From positions 432,305 through 457,441 of the forward strand of contig NW_003106095.1 in the NCBI RefSeq assembly GCF_000003605.2: a stretch of 25,137 nt of DNA, written 5' to 3'. Source of the DNA: Saccoglossus kowalevskii (lineage: Eukaryota > Hemichordata > Enteropneusta > Harrimaniidae). The translations under genes and the position numbers were made by a program. Of this stretch, positions 10,101-19,040 are shown in pieces. Below the pieces are notes generated by a model, which saw only the letters and a list, made by a program, of their open reading frames with translations, searched no databases and had not been told where the DNA came from. Within the stretch, counting starts at the first letter, position 1, and each line of letters begins with the position of its first letter.

Positions 10101-10732
10101 CTGTAGACACAAATGTAACAATGATTTTATGAACGTTGCGTATTTTTACATAAATAATAAAGACGATAGTTGGATTTCAAAAACGTAACGTAATTCTAAT
10201 TTCATTTACCATACATAGATTTTACCACCATATTAAACGTTTTTCAGCTGGTCAGAGAAATACAAACTTGAATAGCTCGTGGGGTTTTAGTTTGTTTTCT
10301 GCTGTATTGTTTTCATACGAACATGTTGTAATTGAGATGCTCGCCAGCTGTCTACACAAGTATTGAATACTGGTGGTGCAGTGTCTTAGAACAGACAACT
10401 ATATAAAACACTTTTCTGTAGATAAACCACACATATTATGGAGTCAAACAGACAACATTTCACGGGGATAATTGTGTTTAAACCACCTTGACCGACTGAC
10501 GAACCGACTAGAAATAATACCTATAATGATTATTCGTTTGTTCGCTGTTGACAGGTTGTCGCTATCCGACAAGACAATCCACGGCTGTGCAATGGAGTGT
10601 TTACGCATTGACTGTCCGTCATTTTATTACAATGATGCCACGAACGGCTGCGTCGTTACAATGGTGAATTTTCTAGAAACACCGATCAAAGTATACATGA
10701 AGCAGGCCATCTTCTTCTCAAACTGCGAATGA
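7070..10732 (+). CDS. Secreted WSC-PAN domain protein, plus-strand copy (4 coding exons, 201 aa)
   Basis: The exons 7070-7133, 7734-8036, 9278-9338 and 10555-10732 join in frame to 606 nt, 201 residues plus TGA. Residues 1 to about 25 are a signal peptide (hydrophobic VVVHMSVFVLYLL). Residues 33-122 are a WSC domain (opening YIGCY) with eight cysteines at 36, 60, 64, 82, 84, 99, 103 and 111. Residues 124-142 are a short YSRLTSLLPVYEES linker or first PAN strand. Residues 143-201 are the rest of a PAN/apple domain (GCAMECL, DCPSFYYN, final cysteine 200). One NDS glycosylation sequon starts at 38. WSC and PAN are known carbohydrate- or protein-binding extracellular modules, so a secreted lectin-like role is inferred and the true ligand is unknown. 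It is convergent with a paralog at 13147-16367 that has the same exon lengths and phases. Intron 2 carries a MITE beside the donor. Confidence 0.88.
7341..7431. repeat. Degenerate (GTAAT)n microsatellite in intron 1
   Basis: About 18 five-base units of TGTAA/TGTGA/CGTAA type run through this part of the intron. The tyrosine- and threonine-rich reverse-strand open frames across it come from this repeat and are not genes. A short (AT)n tract follows at 7551-7566. Confidence 0.85.
7734..8036 (+). CDS. Plus WSC-PAN gene, coding exon 2 (WSC domain)
   Basis: The acceptor TTTATAG ends at 7733 and the donor GTAAGG starts at 8037; the exon is 303 nt, phase 1 at both ends. It carries the whole WSC domain, including CFCG and CSGNN-YCG motifs typical of the family. 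The frame stays open past the donor to a TAA at 8081-8083, so an unspliced transcript would give a WSC-only protein whose extra tail lies mostly in the adjoining MITE. The spliced form changes codon 123 from Cys to Tyr. Confidence 0.9.
8041..8496. mobile_element. MITE with 8-bp target duplication, just inside the intron-2 donor
   Basis: Direct repeats GGCTGAAC at 8041-8048 and 8489-8496 flank an element at 8049-8488 (440 bp). Its ends are inverted: CACAGTCAGCTGGCGCA on the left against TGCGCCAGCTGACTGTG on the right. Imperfect pairing runs about 75 bp inward, through AAATGCGATATTTA and the GCCGCCAT/ATGGCAGC blocks. An 8-bp duplication fits hAT, P or Merlin-type transposases; which one is unresolved. 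It has no coding capacity and must have been mobilised in trans. The left duplication begins 4 nt after the intron's GTAA, so the donor is intact. Confidence 0.92.
8985..9094 (-). repeat. Hairpin-bearing dispersed repeat, copy C (reverse orientation)
   Basis: On the minus strand it starts AAACGCAAATGGCCGCTGA, matching copy B at 15178 (AAACGCAAATGTCCGCTGA), and later has TGTTCCATTCTCTCC matching copy A. The stem-loop is degraded in this copy. It lies in intron 2 of the plus WSC-PAN gene and accounts for a false exon candidate at 8977-9040. Confidence 0.6.
9278..9338 (+). CDS. Plus WSC-PAN gene, coding exon 3 (61-nt micro-exon)
   Basis: It lies between acceptor TATCTTAG (ends 9277) and donor GTAAGT (starts 9339), phase 1 in and phase 2 out. 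It encodes PGTPYSRLTSLLPVYEEST plus split codons. I found it because the WSC and PAN exons do not join in phase directly, and because it matches the minus-strand exon at 14017-13957, which has the same length, phases and YSR-TSLLP-YEES core. It links the WSC domain to the PAN domain. Confidence 0.85.
9460..9972. mobile_element. Imperfect foldback element with arms of about 90-105 bp
   Basis: The left arm (9460-9550) pairs with the reverse complement of the right arm (9869-9972). Matching blocks are CTGGTTCCCG, GTAACTAGTAAC and ATTGTTCCA, in the same order in both arms with small indels between. No target duplication is identified, so the true ends are uncertain. It sits in intron 3 of the plus WSC-PAN gene. 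Open frames inside it show no known domain. Confidence 0.65.
10555..10732 (+). CDS. Plus WSC-PAN gene, coding exon 4 (PAN/apple domain, stop)
   Basis: The acceptor GTTGACAG ends at 10554; 178 nt follow to TGA at 10730-10732. The frame gives LSLSDKTIHGCAMECLR, DCPSFYYN, NGC and a C-terminal SNCE: the CAxxC, CxSfxYN and final-cysteine pattern of PAN/apple domains. The ATG at 10472 lies in the intron. The paralogous exon is also 178 nt with the same phase. Confidence 0.88.
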
Positions 10733-10964
10733 TTCAAGTTTTAAACGACATGATAAACTCCATTGCTTGAACCGATCAGATGCGATTCAGTTAAAAACAA
10801 CGTGATGATGCTTACCTGTAATTCAAACGCACTTGTGTTGATGACGTCACTTGCTGTAGTCGACAAACGACAAGGACATTGGACTCAACAACACTTGATG
10901 ATCTGATGGATTGAGTAGCTGCTAATGAAATGGTTTTGTAATCATGGGTTATCAGTACGAATCT

Positions 10965-11130
10965 CTGTTTTGAGGGGAATTCGAACGCACTCATTTTCTA
11001 GACATATAATTCTTCTGTGTACTGATTTGTGTTGCAATTTCAATGCTGTGTCCGCGCTCATTATCGTTAGAAATGTTACCTCAGCCCCTATAAGATTCGA
11101 ACTCACGACCCGTGCATAATGCAGTGTCAT
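10965..11130 (-). repeat. Degraded tRNA-derived SINE-like fragments
   Basis: On the minus strand, GGTCGTGAGTTCGAATC (near 11107-11091) and GTGCGTTCGAATTCCC (near 10990-10975) resemble the T-arm/B-box of tRNA-derived elements. The upstream A-box and a cloverleaf are not convincing, so these are not tRNA genes. Confidence 0.3.
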
Positions 11131-12904
11131 TTGTATAATAACTTGTTCATTGGTGTGTTGCTATGTTATATGGTAGTTAATATTCACAAATACGTGGCAG
11201 AACAAGTGATGAAAAAGATGCAGAAAATGGACTTCTGACACATGTTAATATAATAATATTTATTTAGAATTTCTTTAGAAATTGACGCAGCATTGAATAC
11301 CTTGCTACTGTGGACAATTGTTTATAGATACGCAAACATATCTTATTCAGAGAAACCACTGATGACATTTCTGAAAATAAATGACGTGGTAGCATAGATA
11401 TAACATGTTATTATCTATTCAGTGACAGGACCCATGGTTACTATTTACATAAATATAGTATTCTATGAAATATATAATATACAGCACTTCACCCAAAATA
11501 GAATATTTGAATTATATCCAATTATTATACTTCTGTCACAGCAATAAATTTCAGCGTGAGGTAAGTTTGCAGTATTGCATGGAGTATTTATATCAGACTT
11601 TATTAGGATACGCGAATTCCAAATATGGAACGTTTACGTGGTATTTCCAAGATGAAAGTTTATTGCGAAAAGGTTCAAGTGATTGTTAGCATTTTGCCTA
11701 GTTTGGGGCATGCCACACCAATCGGATGGACCGTGAAATGTATAATAATAACGTTATTACGAGGATATCGCAACGTATGCACTCAGGCAGTACACGGTCG
11801 CATCGACCTCATTTCTGTCTTCGTGCATGCAGGAACCTCATAACGCATCTTTTTCTGATTTTCCGCGCTAAAAAAAACAAACAATATGGTATAATGTACA
11901 CAGCACATAAATCGTTTAATTTTTACATTGTATTTCACAAATTTATAAACATTCTACTGCTTGCTTGATAAACATATTTGAAATGATTAAAGCGACGATA
12001 ACAATGCACGTCAGAAACACAAAGACTCGCGGATAGACGCTTGTGGGTGAACAACGACACGCTATGCTCAGATGACGTCATAAGTGATATTGTAATAAAC
12101 AGGAAATGTCGAATTACTTATATATATGGAATATCTTATTCGCAATGCATTGTGGTATGAGCAAAGCATGTAGTAATTAGTGGTAAACAGAAAATATATT
12201 TTTCACAATGCAATACATATTTCCATGTATGATATTTTCAAATATTATATTTATATGAGTACCGCTATGTTCCAATTTGTTATAAACTTAAACTAATATT
12301 GCATATTAACATACTCAACTTGAAAATACATATTATATTTTATTTTATCACATTCGAATCCTTGATTTAATCTCTGTTAGCTGTAGGCATCGAATCACAA
12401 TTGAAACAGTTTTGAGCTGGGCGAATTCATTCGCCGATGACTGGATTCATCTGTATTTTGACAGGTATTGGAATTAAGTTAGTTTCACGGCCACTGTGTA
12501 TTAGTGTCTTATATGACGCAAATCACCACTAATGTTAATATAAAAATACATTCAATCTACACATAAACCTCAAACAAACATCTTTCAGATATGGTATGCC
12601 TGTCTCAGTGATATTAATATACGCTGAAGAGTTGTCATGGCGATATACGCAACGCAATGTAACACCACTTTACCAAAATTCACAAAACACTGTGTTAATC
12701 TCAAGTGACCTCGGTATTTTCACATATTCGTATGCACATTCCAATTAACATGTTTCTTCTTAAACGATTTATATTGATGGGAAGAAAAAAACTTGTATTC
12801 CAAGAAGAAAATTAATTCTAAGGATCTTACCTATATTTTCATTTATATAGAAAAATTGATAATATTTTAAAATCAAACTAAAAATCAATCAAATTAAATG
12901 AACG

Positions 12905-12910
12905 TTTATT
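12905..12910 (-). terminator. Candidate poly(A) signal of the minus WSC-PAN gene
   Basis: TTTATT on the plus strand is AATAAA on the minus strand, about 240 nt after the stop codon at 13147. It is the nearest canonical signal I see, but the region is AT-rich. Confidence 0.35.
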
Positions 12911-13115
12911 TTTCAAACCTCTACAGTGATGCAAGTTTCATTGTTAATTTAAATAAGGTACAGTAGTAATGTGAAGTATTGTGGGTTAGAGGTCAAGTAC
13001 AAGCGTGATCACTCCAATGGTTTCGTCAACAAAAGATACAATCCGGACATGTGCACATAGCCGTTTCTTGCATAGTCCTTGCCACTGATAAATTGCAATA
13101 CTCAACGTTTTAACT

Positions 13116-13140
13116 CTCAGACTAGTAATACTAGTCTGAG
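13116..13140 (-). other. Perfect 25-nt palindrome after the minus-gene stop codon
   Basis: The arms CTCAGACTAGTA and TACTAGTCTGAG (12 bp each, perfect) are separated by one base. The palindrome ends 6 nt after the TGA of the minus WSC-PAN gene, so it would be a cruciform in DNA or a 3' UTR hairpin in RNA. No counterpart follows the plus-strand paralog. Confidence 0.8.
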
Positions 13141-13146
13141 TTTAAC

Positions 13147-13324
13147 TCAATCGCAGTCGGAAGAGAAAATGGCTTGTTTCAAGTACTGATTTGCTAATGG
13201 CTCTGAGAAATTCACTATTGTGATGAAGCAATCGTTCGTTGATCTATTGTAATAATATGATGGGCAGTCATTGCGTAAACACTCCATTGCACATCTGTAC
13301 AGTGTCTTGTCGGGTAGCGACAAT
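13147..13324 (-). CDS. Minus WSC-PAN gene, coding exon 4 (PAN/apple domain, stop)
   Basis: On the minus strand the acceptor CTTTCTCCAG ends at 13325; 178 nt follow to TGA at 13149-13147. It encodes LSLPDKTLYRCAMECLR, DCPSYYYN, NDC and a terminal SSDCD. The ATG further upstream at 13416 lies in the intron. Confidence 0.88.
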
Positions 13325-16300
13325 CTGGAGAAAGTGAAAATAAACAGTTTATCAGATTTATATTTGTTAAACAGTTTCCCAAGTACTGGGAATAGACCTT
13401 TTGATAATACTGTCACTTTCGACCGAACTGTTGTATCATGAAGGAATATTTTTTTTAGTAAAGTCGAACGTTTTTGCTATTGCTCCTGCGACTTTTCCTC
13501 CAAATAATACCCAAAATTCTTTATAATGGCACAGTTTGGCCGAACGAGACGCTACTCTCAAACGGTCCTATTTAAGCTTGAGTCATATTGGTATCGTTCA
13601 TATGTCCTATGGTTTACAATTATATTGCATCCACTTTAAAGCGGGGCTGTCGTCACCTGCGCATGCATCAGATGGCCATAGTGTGTCATTGTTTACTAAC
13701 AAGCGTCTACTCATGAGCCTTTGCGTTTTTAGCGTGTGTTGTTATCATCGCTTGGGACTCAATTCGGGCGCGTGCGCGGGCGACGACCACCCTGCTTTAA
13801 ATTTACCACAAACGATACATGTAAATGTAATTTTGTAAATAGTTTTCACTTTTTATCTTTATTGTCTTGTATTTTTTTAATGACCTTACTTGCTGTATAC
13901 TCCAAAGGGTCAAATTTGTCTTAGCGTCGTATTAGATCCATAATGACTCTACTCACACGCTTGATTCTTCATATTCTGGAAGAAGTGACGTCATTCGACT
14001 GTATCGTGGTGCCGGATCTTAAGTAAAAATAATGAGAAAAGAAATATCATAACAGTTTGTTTAAAATATGGTAGACGCTCGGCTCAGCTCTTGAGCCTTG
14101 ACGTTATTTCAAAGCGTCCGCTACAGAGCTGGTAATAACATGGAAAAGTCGCATTTTCATATATGTTTTCTAAACTTGCCTGAAATATTTACCATTATTT
14201 TTTTTTTCTTCAAACACTGTTGTACTGTAATATTTTACGTTAAAAACTGATTTATTAATGTAACTGTAACACTACGATAAAGACTTTCTGTTTTGACATT
14301 GTAAAATTCTTTCGTTTTTTTTGAGAAAAAAAAACTGAAAAAAAAATGATTTTAACAAAATAATTCAGAAATTTATATCAAAAATAATTTATAACGAAAT
14401 GTATTCCCTATGCACCCATAAATAATTTTCATAATAACCAATCACACATGAATATTACAGGAAAAAAGATAATTTGCTATACTAGTATTCTCCATACATG
14501 TTCCTTTTATTTGTCTTGAATTATGACTGAAAGAAGCTGAATACAATTACAAAATATGTAGTGTGTATGAACAATAACTTTAATAAATATGACTTTACTT
14601 GCTAAAAATACTGTATTTTTCTGCATAAAAACGAAAGAATTTCGCAATGTCGAAAACGGAAAGTCTTTATCGCGGTGTTTGAAACAATTATAAATCAACT
14701 TACATATTCTGTATATGGATAGACGCCAGCTGGATCCACAGTAGATATCGTTGTTGCCGCTACAAGGCATGTTGCATTCAGTTTCTGGTCTCTTACCATA
14801 ATAGTCATAATCAATTCCACAGAAACACTGTACGGAAAACTGAACTCCCGCATAAGGAGCGTTGATACTTTGGGCACTGCAAATATCCATGCAGTGCTCG
14901 GGGGTCATCTGATCTGACTCTTTGTGTTGCCATGACAACGCCCTTGCTTCTTGGTCCTTGTAGCATCCCACATATTCGTACATACACCTATCAATGGCGG
15001 TTAATGCTGCTCAAAAAAAACAACAACAGAAAACTGGATTGAGGCTTGTAAACAAATGGAAATAGTGTCATATTGTGCTGTATATGATGTCAATTCTGTC
15101 ATGTGCGACACTTGAAATGTAAGAAATCGAGCTAACATTTCGGTGTCGTGTTGCCTGACGTCATAAGTAATGAATCTCAAACGCAAATGTCCGCTGAGTT
15201 CTCGTTGAGAGCGAGAGAACCACGTGACTCGTTTCGGCCAATTGTTCACTCCGTTTCATCTGATCTTTGTAACCATTGCCTTTTTGGTCAGTAGACATGA
15301 TGGCGGCGGGGGAGAATTGAACCTTATTTGATGGCGGCAAAAAACCAGTGTGGTATCTTTCTTGTTTCACTCAAATCCCCGGTTAACGCACATTGAATCT
15401 TGACATAAATAGAATAGGATATATTCGGGGCTTGTTCAGTCTTTACTTCATTGTCTATAATACATGCTTGCATTCATAATATTTTCGTGATTTGTTTTCC
15501 ACAAAAAACGCTATTAAAAAAAACGTTTGTAAACAAACAAATGACGTATTTACGCTCGTTTTACACGACGCGGTGCGACGACAGTGGTGCTTTAATATTC
15601 ACGTAGGCGCGTTTCAAATTGAGTTTACTACAAGCAACTACAGAGTATTCCAGATGCCGAGTTGTGAAAGGACTATTCAGTTATTTTAGCCCAACTAGCT
15701 ACGGAAATGTCGGTTTTGTTAACGTACTTGGGAATTTAACATACCGCCAATTATATATAACCGGAACCAAAGTAATTATTACTATAATATTAATAGCCAT
15801 TTATAGTGTTGATTAAAATATTATTTTCATTTTTTTCCACCCGTTTCAGATTTTAAAGTGTTGTAATCACAGCGCGTCGTTTTCGGCATGGGTCGCATGT
15901 GACGTATACACGAACTTAGAGCGCGCACTGCTTGCCGACGACAAAGTGAAAACTATTTTTTTTTAATTAAAAGGAATTGCAAAAGCGGAATTAAATGAAG
16001 TTCAATTGTTGACCCTATTCCGATATTGAATGTCATTCTTAGAACACAGGCCATGGGTAGACATGATAAACAACTACAGATGTATTTCTATTCTGAGATA
16101 ATGATATTCATCATTTCACTTTGTGCAATGTACAATACAGAGAAGAGACGCGAAATATCCCGGAACTAAAACGAATAACGCAAAGACACAAACACGTGCT
16201 ATAGTACGTGTAATCATCCGACAAATCTGTGACAAAAGAAGCCTTCCAGCACATACACTACTCTCTATTTAAAACGATAAAATAATATAGTCGGTTGACT

Positions 16301-16367
16301 TACCGCGAATGAAATGTACAATAAACACACACACATGTACTACAGCTGAGGAGTTCGGTTTCACCAT
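13147..16367 (-). CDS. Secreted WSC-PAN domain protein, minus-strand copy (4 coding exons, 201 aa)
   Basis: The exons 16367-16304, 15006-14704, 14017-13957 and 13324-13147 join to 606 nt, 201 residues plus TGA. Architecture matches the plus copy residue for residue without gaps. A signal peptide (AVVHVCVFIVHFI core) precedes a WSC domain with cysteines 36, 60, 64, 82, 84, 99, 103 and 111. A YSRMTSLLPEYEES linker follows, then a PAN/apple domain with cysteines 154, 158, 163, 175 and 200. By hand count the two mature proteins are about 64% identical. A sequon NRS starts at 169, while the plus copy's sequon at 38 is absent. It is presumably a secreted binding protein; ligand unknown. The introns (1297, 686 and 632 bp) differ in size and content from the paralog's, so the duplication is not very recent. 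Confidence 0.88.
13635..13801. mobile_element. Short MITE with TTTAAAGC ends
   Basis: The left end TTTAAAGCGGGGCTGTCGTC pairs with the reverse complement of the right end, TTTAAAGCAGGGTGGTCGTC. Similarity continues through a GCGCAYGC block, about 35 bp in all. It lies in intron 3 of the minus WSC-PAN gene. The outermost TAA may be a 3-bp target duplication (PIF/Harbinger-like), which is inference. It is related in sequence to the element at 24616-24895. Confidence 0.65.
13957..14017 (-). CDS. Minus WSC-PAN gene, coding exon 3 (61-nt micro-exon)
   Basis: On the minus strand it lies between acceptor TTTACTTAAG (ends 14018) and donor GTGAGT (starts 13956). It encodes PAPRYSRMTSLLPEYEESS with split codons at both ends, phase 1 in and phase 2 out, giving in-frame joins to exons 2 and 4. 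It is the counterpart of 9278-9338. Confidence 0.85.
14268..14679. mobile_element. Inverted-repeat element beside the WSC-exon donor of the minus gene
   Basis: The ends AACACTACGATAAAGAC and (reverse complement) AACACCGCGATAAAGAC pair. Imperfect pairing extends about 65 bp through TTTCTGTTTTGACATTG and AATTCTTTCGTTTTT. No clear target duplication was found. It fills most of intron 2 and starts 23 nt beyond the donor at 14703. It is not related by eye to the MITE at the matching place in the plus gene. Confidence 0.8.
14704..15006 (-). CDS. Minus WSC-PAN gene, coding exon 2 (WSC domain)
   Basis: The acceptor TTTTTTTTGAGCAG ends at 15007 and the donor GTAAGT starts at 14703; 303 nt, phase 1 at both ends, as in the paralog. 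It contains CMDIC, CFCG and CSGNN-YCG motifs and all eight WSC cysteines. The frame runs on past the donor to 14507 through the adjoining repeat element; that extension is not conserved and is probably intron. Confidence 0.9.
15178..15300 (+). repeat. Hairpin-bearing dispersed repeat, copy B
   Basis: It aligns with copies A (4335-4470) and C (8985-9094, reverse). It has AAACGCAAATGTCCGCTGAG, a stem TTCTCG...CGAGAGAA, AACCACGTGACTCGT and a TGTTCACTCCG block. It lies in intron 1 of the minus WSC-PAN gene. Confidence 0.6.
16304..16367 (-). CDS. Minus WSC-PAN gene, coding exon 1 (signal peptide)
   Basis: Too short to stand out as an open frame: 64 nt from the ATG to donor GTAAGT (intron from 16303). 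It encodes MVKPNSSAVVHVCVFIVHF and IR plus one base, phase 1, matching the plus-gene exon in length and in the VVH-VF pattern. A strong acceptor CTTCCTTCATTGCAG ends at 16370, 2 nt before the ATG, so an upstream non-coding exon exists. Confidence 0.85.
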
Positions 16368-16535
16368 GACTGCAATGAAGGAAGATTCTATTTTAGTTTC
16401 GTAGTTAAATATTCTAATCTGAAATTATTCGAGTAAGGCCATGCAAACCTATATCTGTGTTATACGTGCATTACTAGTGAAGAAACTCTTCAAATACAAT
16501 CAATAATGTATATTGATCTGTATCACAGAGATTAC

Positions 16536-16629
16536 CGCAATGTGCGCATGAGGACAGTACAGGGACAGTATCGATCGGCATTTAGAGGAGTTCGATGTAA
16601 CTGATTGATCACGGTCTGATATTCTTATA
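16536..16629 (-). promoter_or_regulatory. Candidate promoter and non-coding first exon of the minus WSC-PAN gene
   Basis: On the minus strand TATAAG (16629-16624) is followed 27 nt later by an initiator-like TCAGT with its A at 16602. A possible exon runs to 16536, ending in donor GTAATC at 16535. That leaves a 166-bp intron to the acceptor before the ATG exon. The spacing is right for a TATA-Inr core promoter, but the donor is weak and the match could be chance. Confidence 0.4.
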
Positions 16630-16855
16630 CCATTATCCTAATCCAACAATTGTTTGTATGCAGCAAATATGTGAATGTGTTATACGCCGACGGATGTAAA
16701 TACAGCTGTTTAGTGTAGTTATGTATTAGTATGCAAACAATGTAGATGCGACATATTCTGCCTCGATGCTACACAGGGATCCGTGATAAATATTTTCTGG
16801 CGAAGATTAACATTTATTATTGTCTTGTTCGCGCAAAATAAGATGAGTTTGTAAT

Positions 16856-16954
16856 TGCGCATGCGCTGTGAAATGTTGGTAGGTACTATTAATGTGTATA
16901 AAACAAGATAAATTTCAGTCGGTTATGTACGTGTAATATACAGCATATTCTCAG
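16856..16954 (+). promoter_or_regulatory. Candidate plus-strand promoter and first exon with donor
   Basis: TGCGCATGCGC at 16856-16866 is the palindromic consensus bound by NRF-1/EWG-type factors. TATAAAA follows at 16897-16903, a CAGTC initiator-like site near 16915-16920, and a donor with ideal context (TTCTCAG then GTAAGC) at 16954/16955. If a transcript starts near 16920-16928, its first exon is only about 30 nt. No downstream coding exon is recognised to the right. It lies about 250-300 bp from the minus-gene start in divergent orientation, so a shared bidirectional promoter is possible. Confidence 0.4.
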
Positions 16955-18895
16955 GTAAGCCCCTCCAATGATAGTTTCTGATATTGTAATCTGACTTTTG
17001 TATTTGCGCCTCATCTTTTTTTTTTTTGTAAGTCTAATTATGATAGTTTGTGTATTTTCCCTTTCTGACCCCGCGCTCGAAATATTAATGGCAGCACTTC
17101 AATTTGTTGCATACCAGTGAGCTCAGTTACAAGATTTGGTTACCACACACTTAATACACACAGTTTAAGCCTGCTGAAATATCAAATAAATCAGTCAATT
17201 TCAAATCAGTATTCATTGTAACACTGAGATAAGGTATTATATTTGTCCTAGTTTCACACAATGCCGTAAACTAGCGTTCAATATGACGTCTTGTTGTCCG
17301 CACGTACTACACGAAATTTACATTCAGTGTTATGAGTTTATTACATTAATGTGTTTAGGGTTATAGGCTATAGCTTTTGTTAATTTCCTGTTTACGAAAA
17401 ATCAGTTTAAAACGCTAATGATGCATAACAGGACTATTATTAGCATTATACCTTAATCGTTTTAAATATCAGGGTGAAATATTACATGTATAAGAACATT
17501 TATTATTTTGAACAATAAACCTGAAATGAAAAACCTATATTTAATTGTTAATTACAAAATTCTTTATATATAAGCATAACTATGAAATTCACATGAAACC
17601 CAACCAAATGTAAGGTTGCCAATTTAACTCATAAGGAATTGATTATTGCACGTGTTCAATCATTGAATGATCATATAAATGAACGTTTATGGCCATGTCA
17701 ATTTAATAATAAAAAAACGTTCGGAAAGCATTCGCATTTTGTCATGATCAACTGCTCTCTGTTAAAAAAAAGATACAGTTTGACATACTGTCATCGCGGT
17801 AGATCCAGGATCCAATATGATTTGGTTTTCTGGAATTGTAATACACCCTAAAACAGACTAACGTACGCGTTTCTGGTTTGTGCTGACTGTATGAATGCAC
17901 AATCATTCTATTACAAGCACCTTATTGTTGCTAGGAAGCGAAAATAAAACATGTTTGTTAGTTATAGCCTATCGATCATTATATTATTACTATAAAGGAT
18001 TGGACATTATGGCTGCAGGCACTGTAGTAAATTACAATCCATAGTTGAACTTGTACATGTGGCTTTTATGGTTGACCGCGCTAAGGGGAGTTTTTGCGCC
18101 ACTGTTTGTTTTGGGTAGGGGTTATTAAGTCATTTTACCATTTTAACAAATCGTTCAGAGCGTAATATGGCTAATAATCAACTAATATGTACGAAAAGAT
18201 GATTGTTTTTAATTTACATGCTCGACTCCACATTCAATTTCTTTTAATTCAACGATCCGTTTCAGTTAGTGCACCAATGCGATAGACTCAGACACTTAGC
18301 GGAATACAATCTTTCGAAGTACTATGACATCGACATATTTTCTTCATAACAGACTATGTTATCAAATATATATTGCAAGAAACAATAAGACGACGCGCTT
18401 ACCATTCGTTGCTGGTGTATACAATATTCGCTCGACTGACGTATCTCAGTGTTTAGTATGTATGAGACAAACTCGTGCACAATAAAACAAATGTAGCTAT
18501 GCTCCCTTCGTAATATATGTCTATATACTGTAATGAAGCAGGAGAAATTAAGGAGTTCTCGTGGAATGCGTTAATGTATGAGATGTGAGGTATTTTTAAG
18601 ATCCACATTCCATAGCGTGACTAAATCAATTAACACAATATGCAAGTGGTCGTACAAAGCTTAAAAGATGTAATGCAAACTAGCAAGAACAAGATCGGAA
18701 CATCTATCGACACAGCCTAGGGTGGATTTCATTTTTGCCAGCCGTCATTGACAGCCAAGATTTACTTTAGACATTCAGGAAGTTCACATAAAAAACATTT
18801 TTATTAATTCATTGAATTAGTATTGATCAGTAACGTTCCTGTAAAAATATTACACACAAGAGTTATTTACATTGATTTACTAACAACTCGTACGA

Positions 18896-19040
<145 letters not shown>

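Larger units (their letters stand above)
10733..13146. other. Spacer between the two convergent genes
   Basis: Here lie the 3' UTRs of both WSC-PAN genes and unassigned AT-rich DNA. Possible plus-strand poly(A) signals (AATAAA) occur near 11376 and 11542. A minus-strand signal is at 12910-12905. Two short tRNA-promoter-like pieces (B-box GTTCGAAT on the minus strand near 10975 and 11098) suggest degraded SINEs. No exon is recognised. Confidence 0.5.

Noticed and set aside
11085-11140. Possible tRNA gene on the minus strand (B-box GAGTTCGAATC).
   Set aside because: No matching A-box, acceptor stem or cloverleaf can be drawn. It is treated as a SINE remnant.
14507-14703. C-terminal extension of the minus WSC frame past the donor.
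   Set aside because: It is mostly derived from the inverted-repeat element and is not conserved in the paralog. A consensus GTAAGT donor and matching downstream exons show it is intron.
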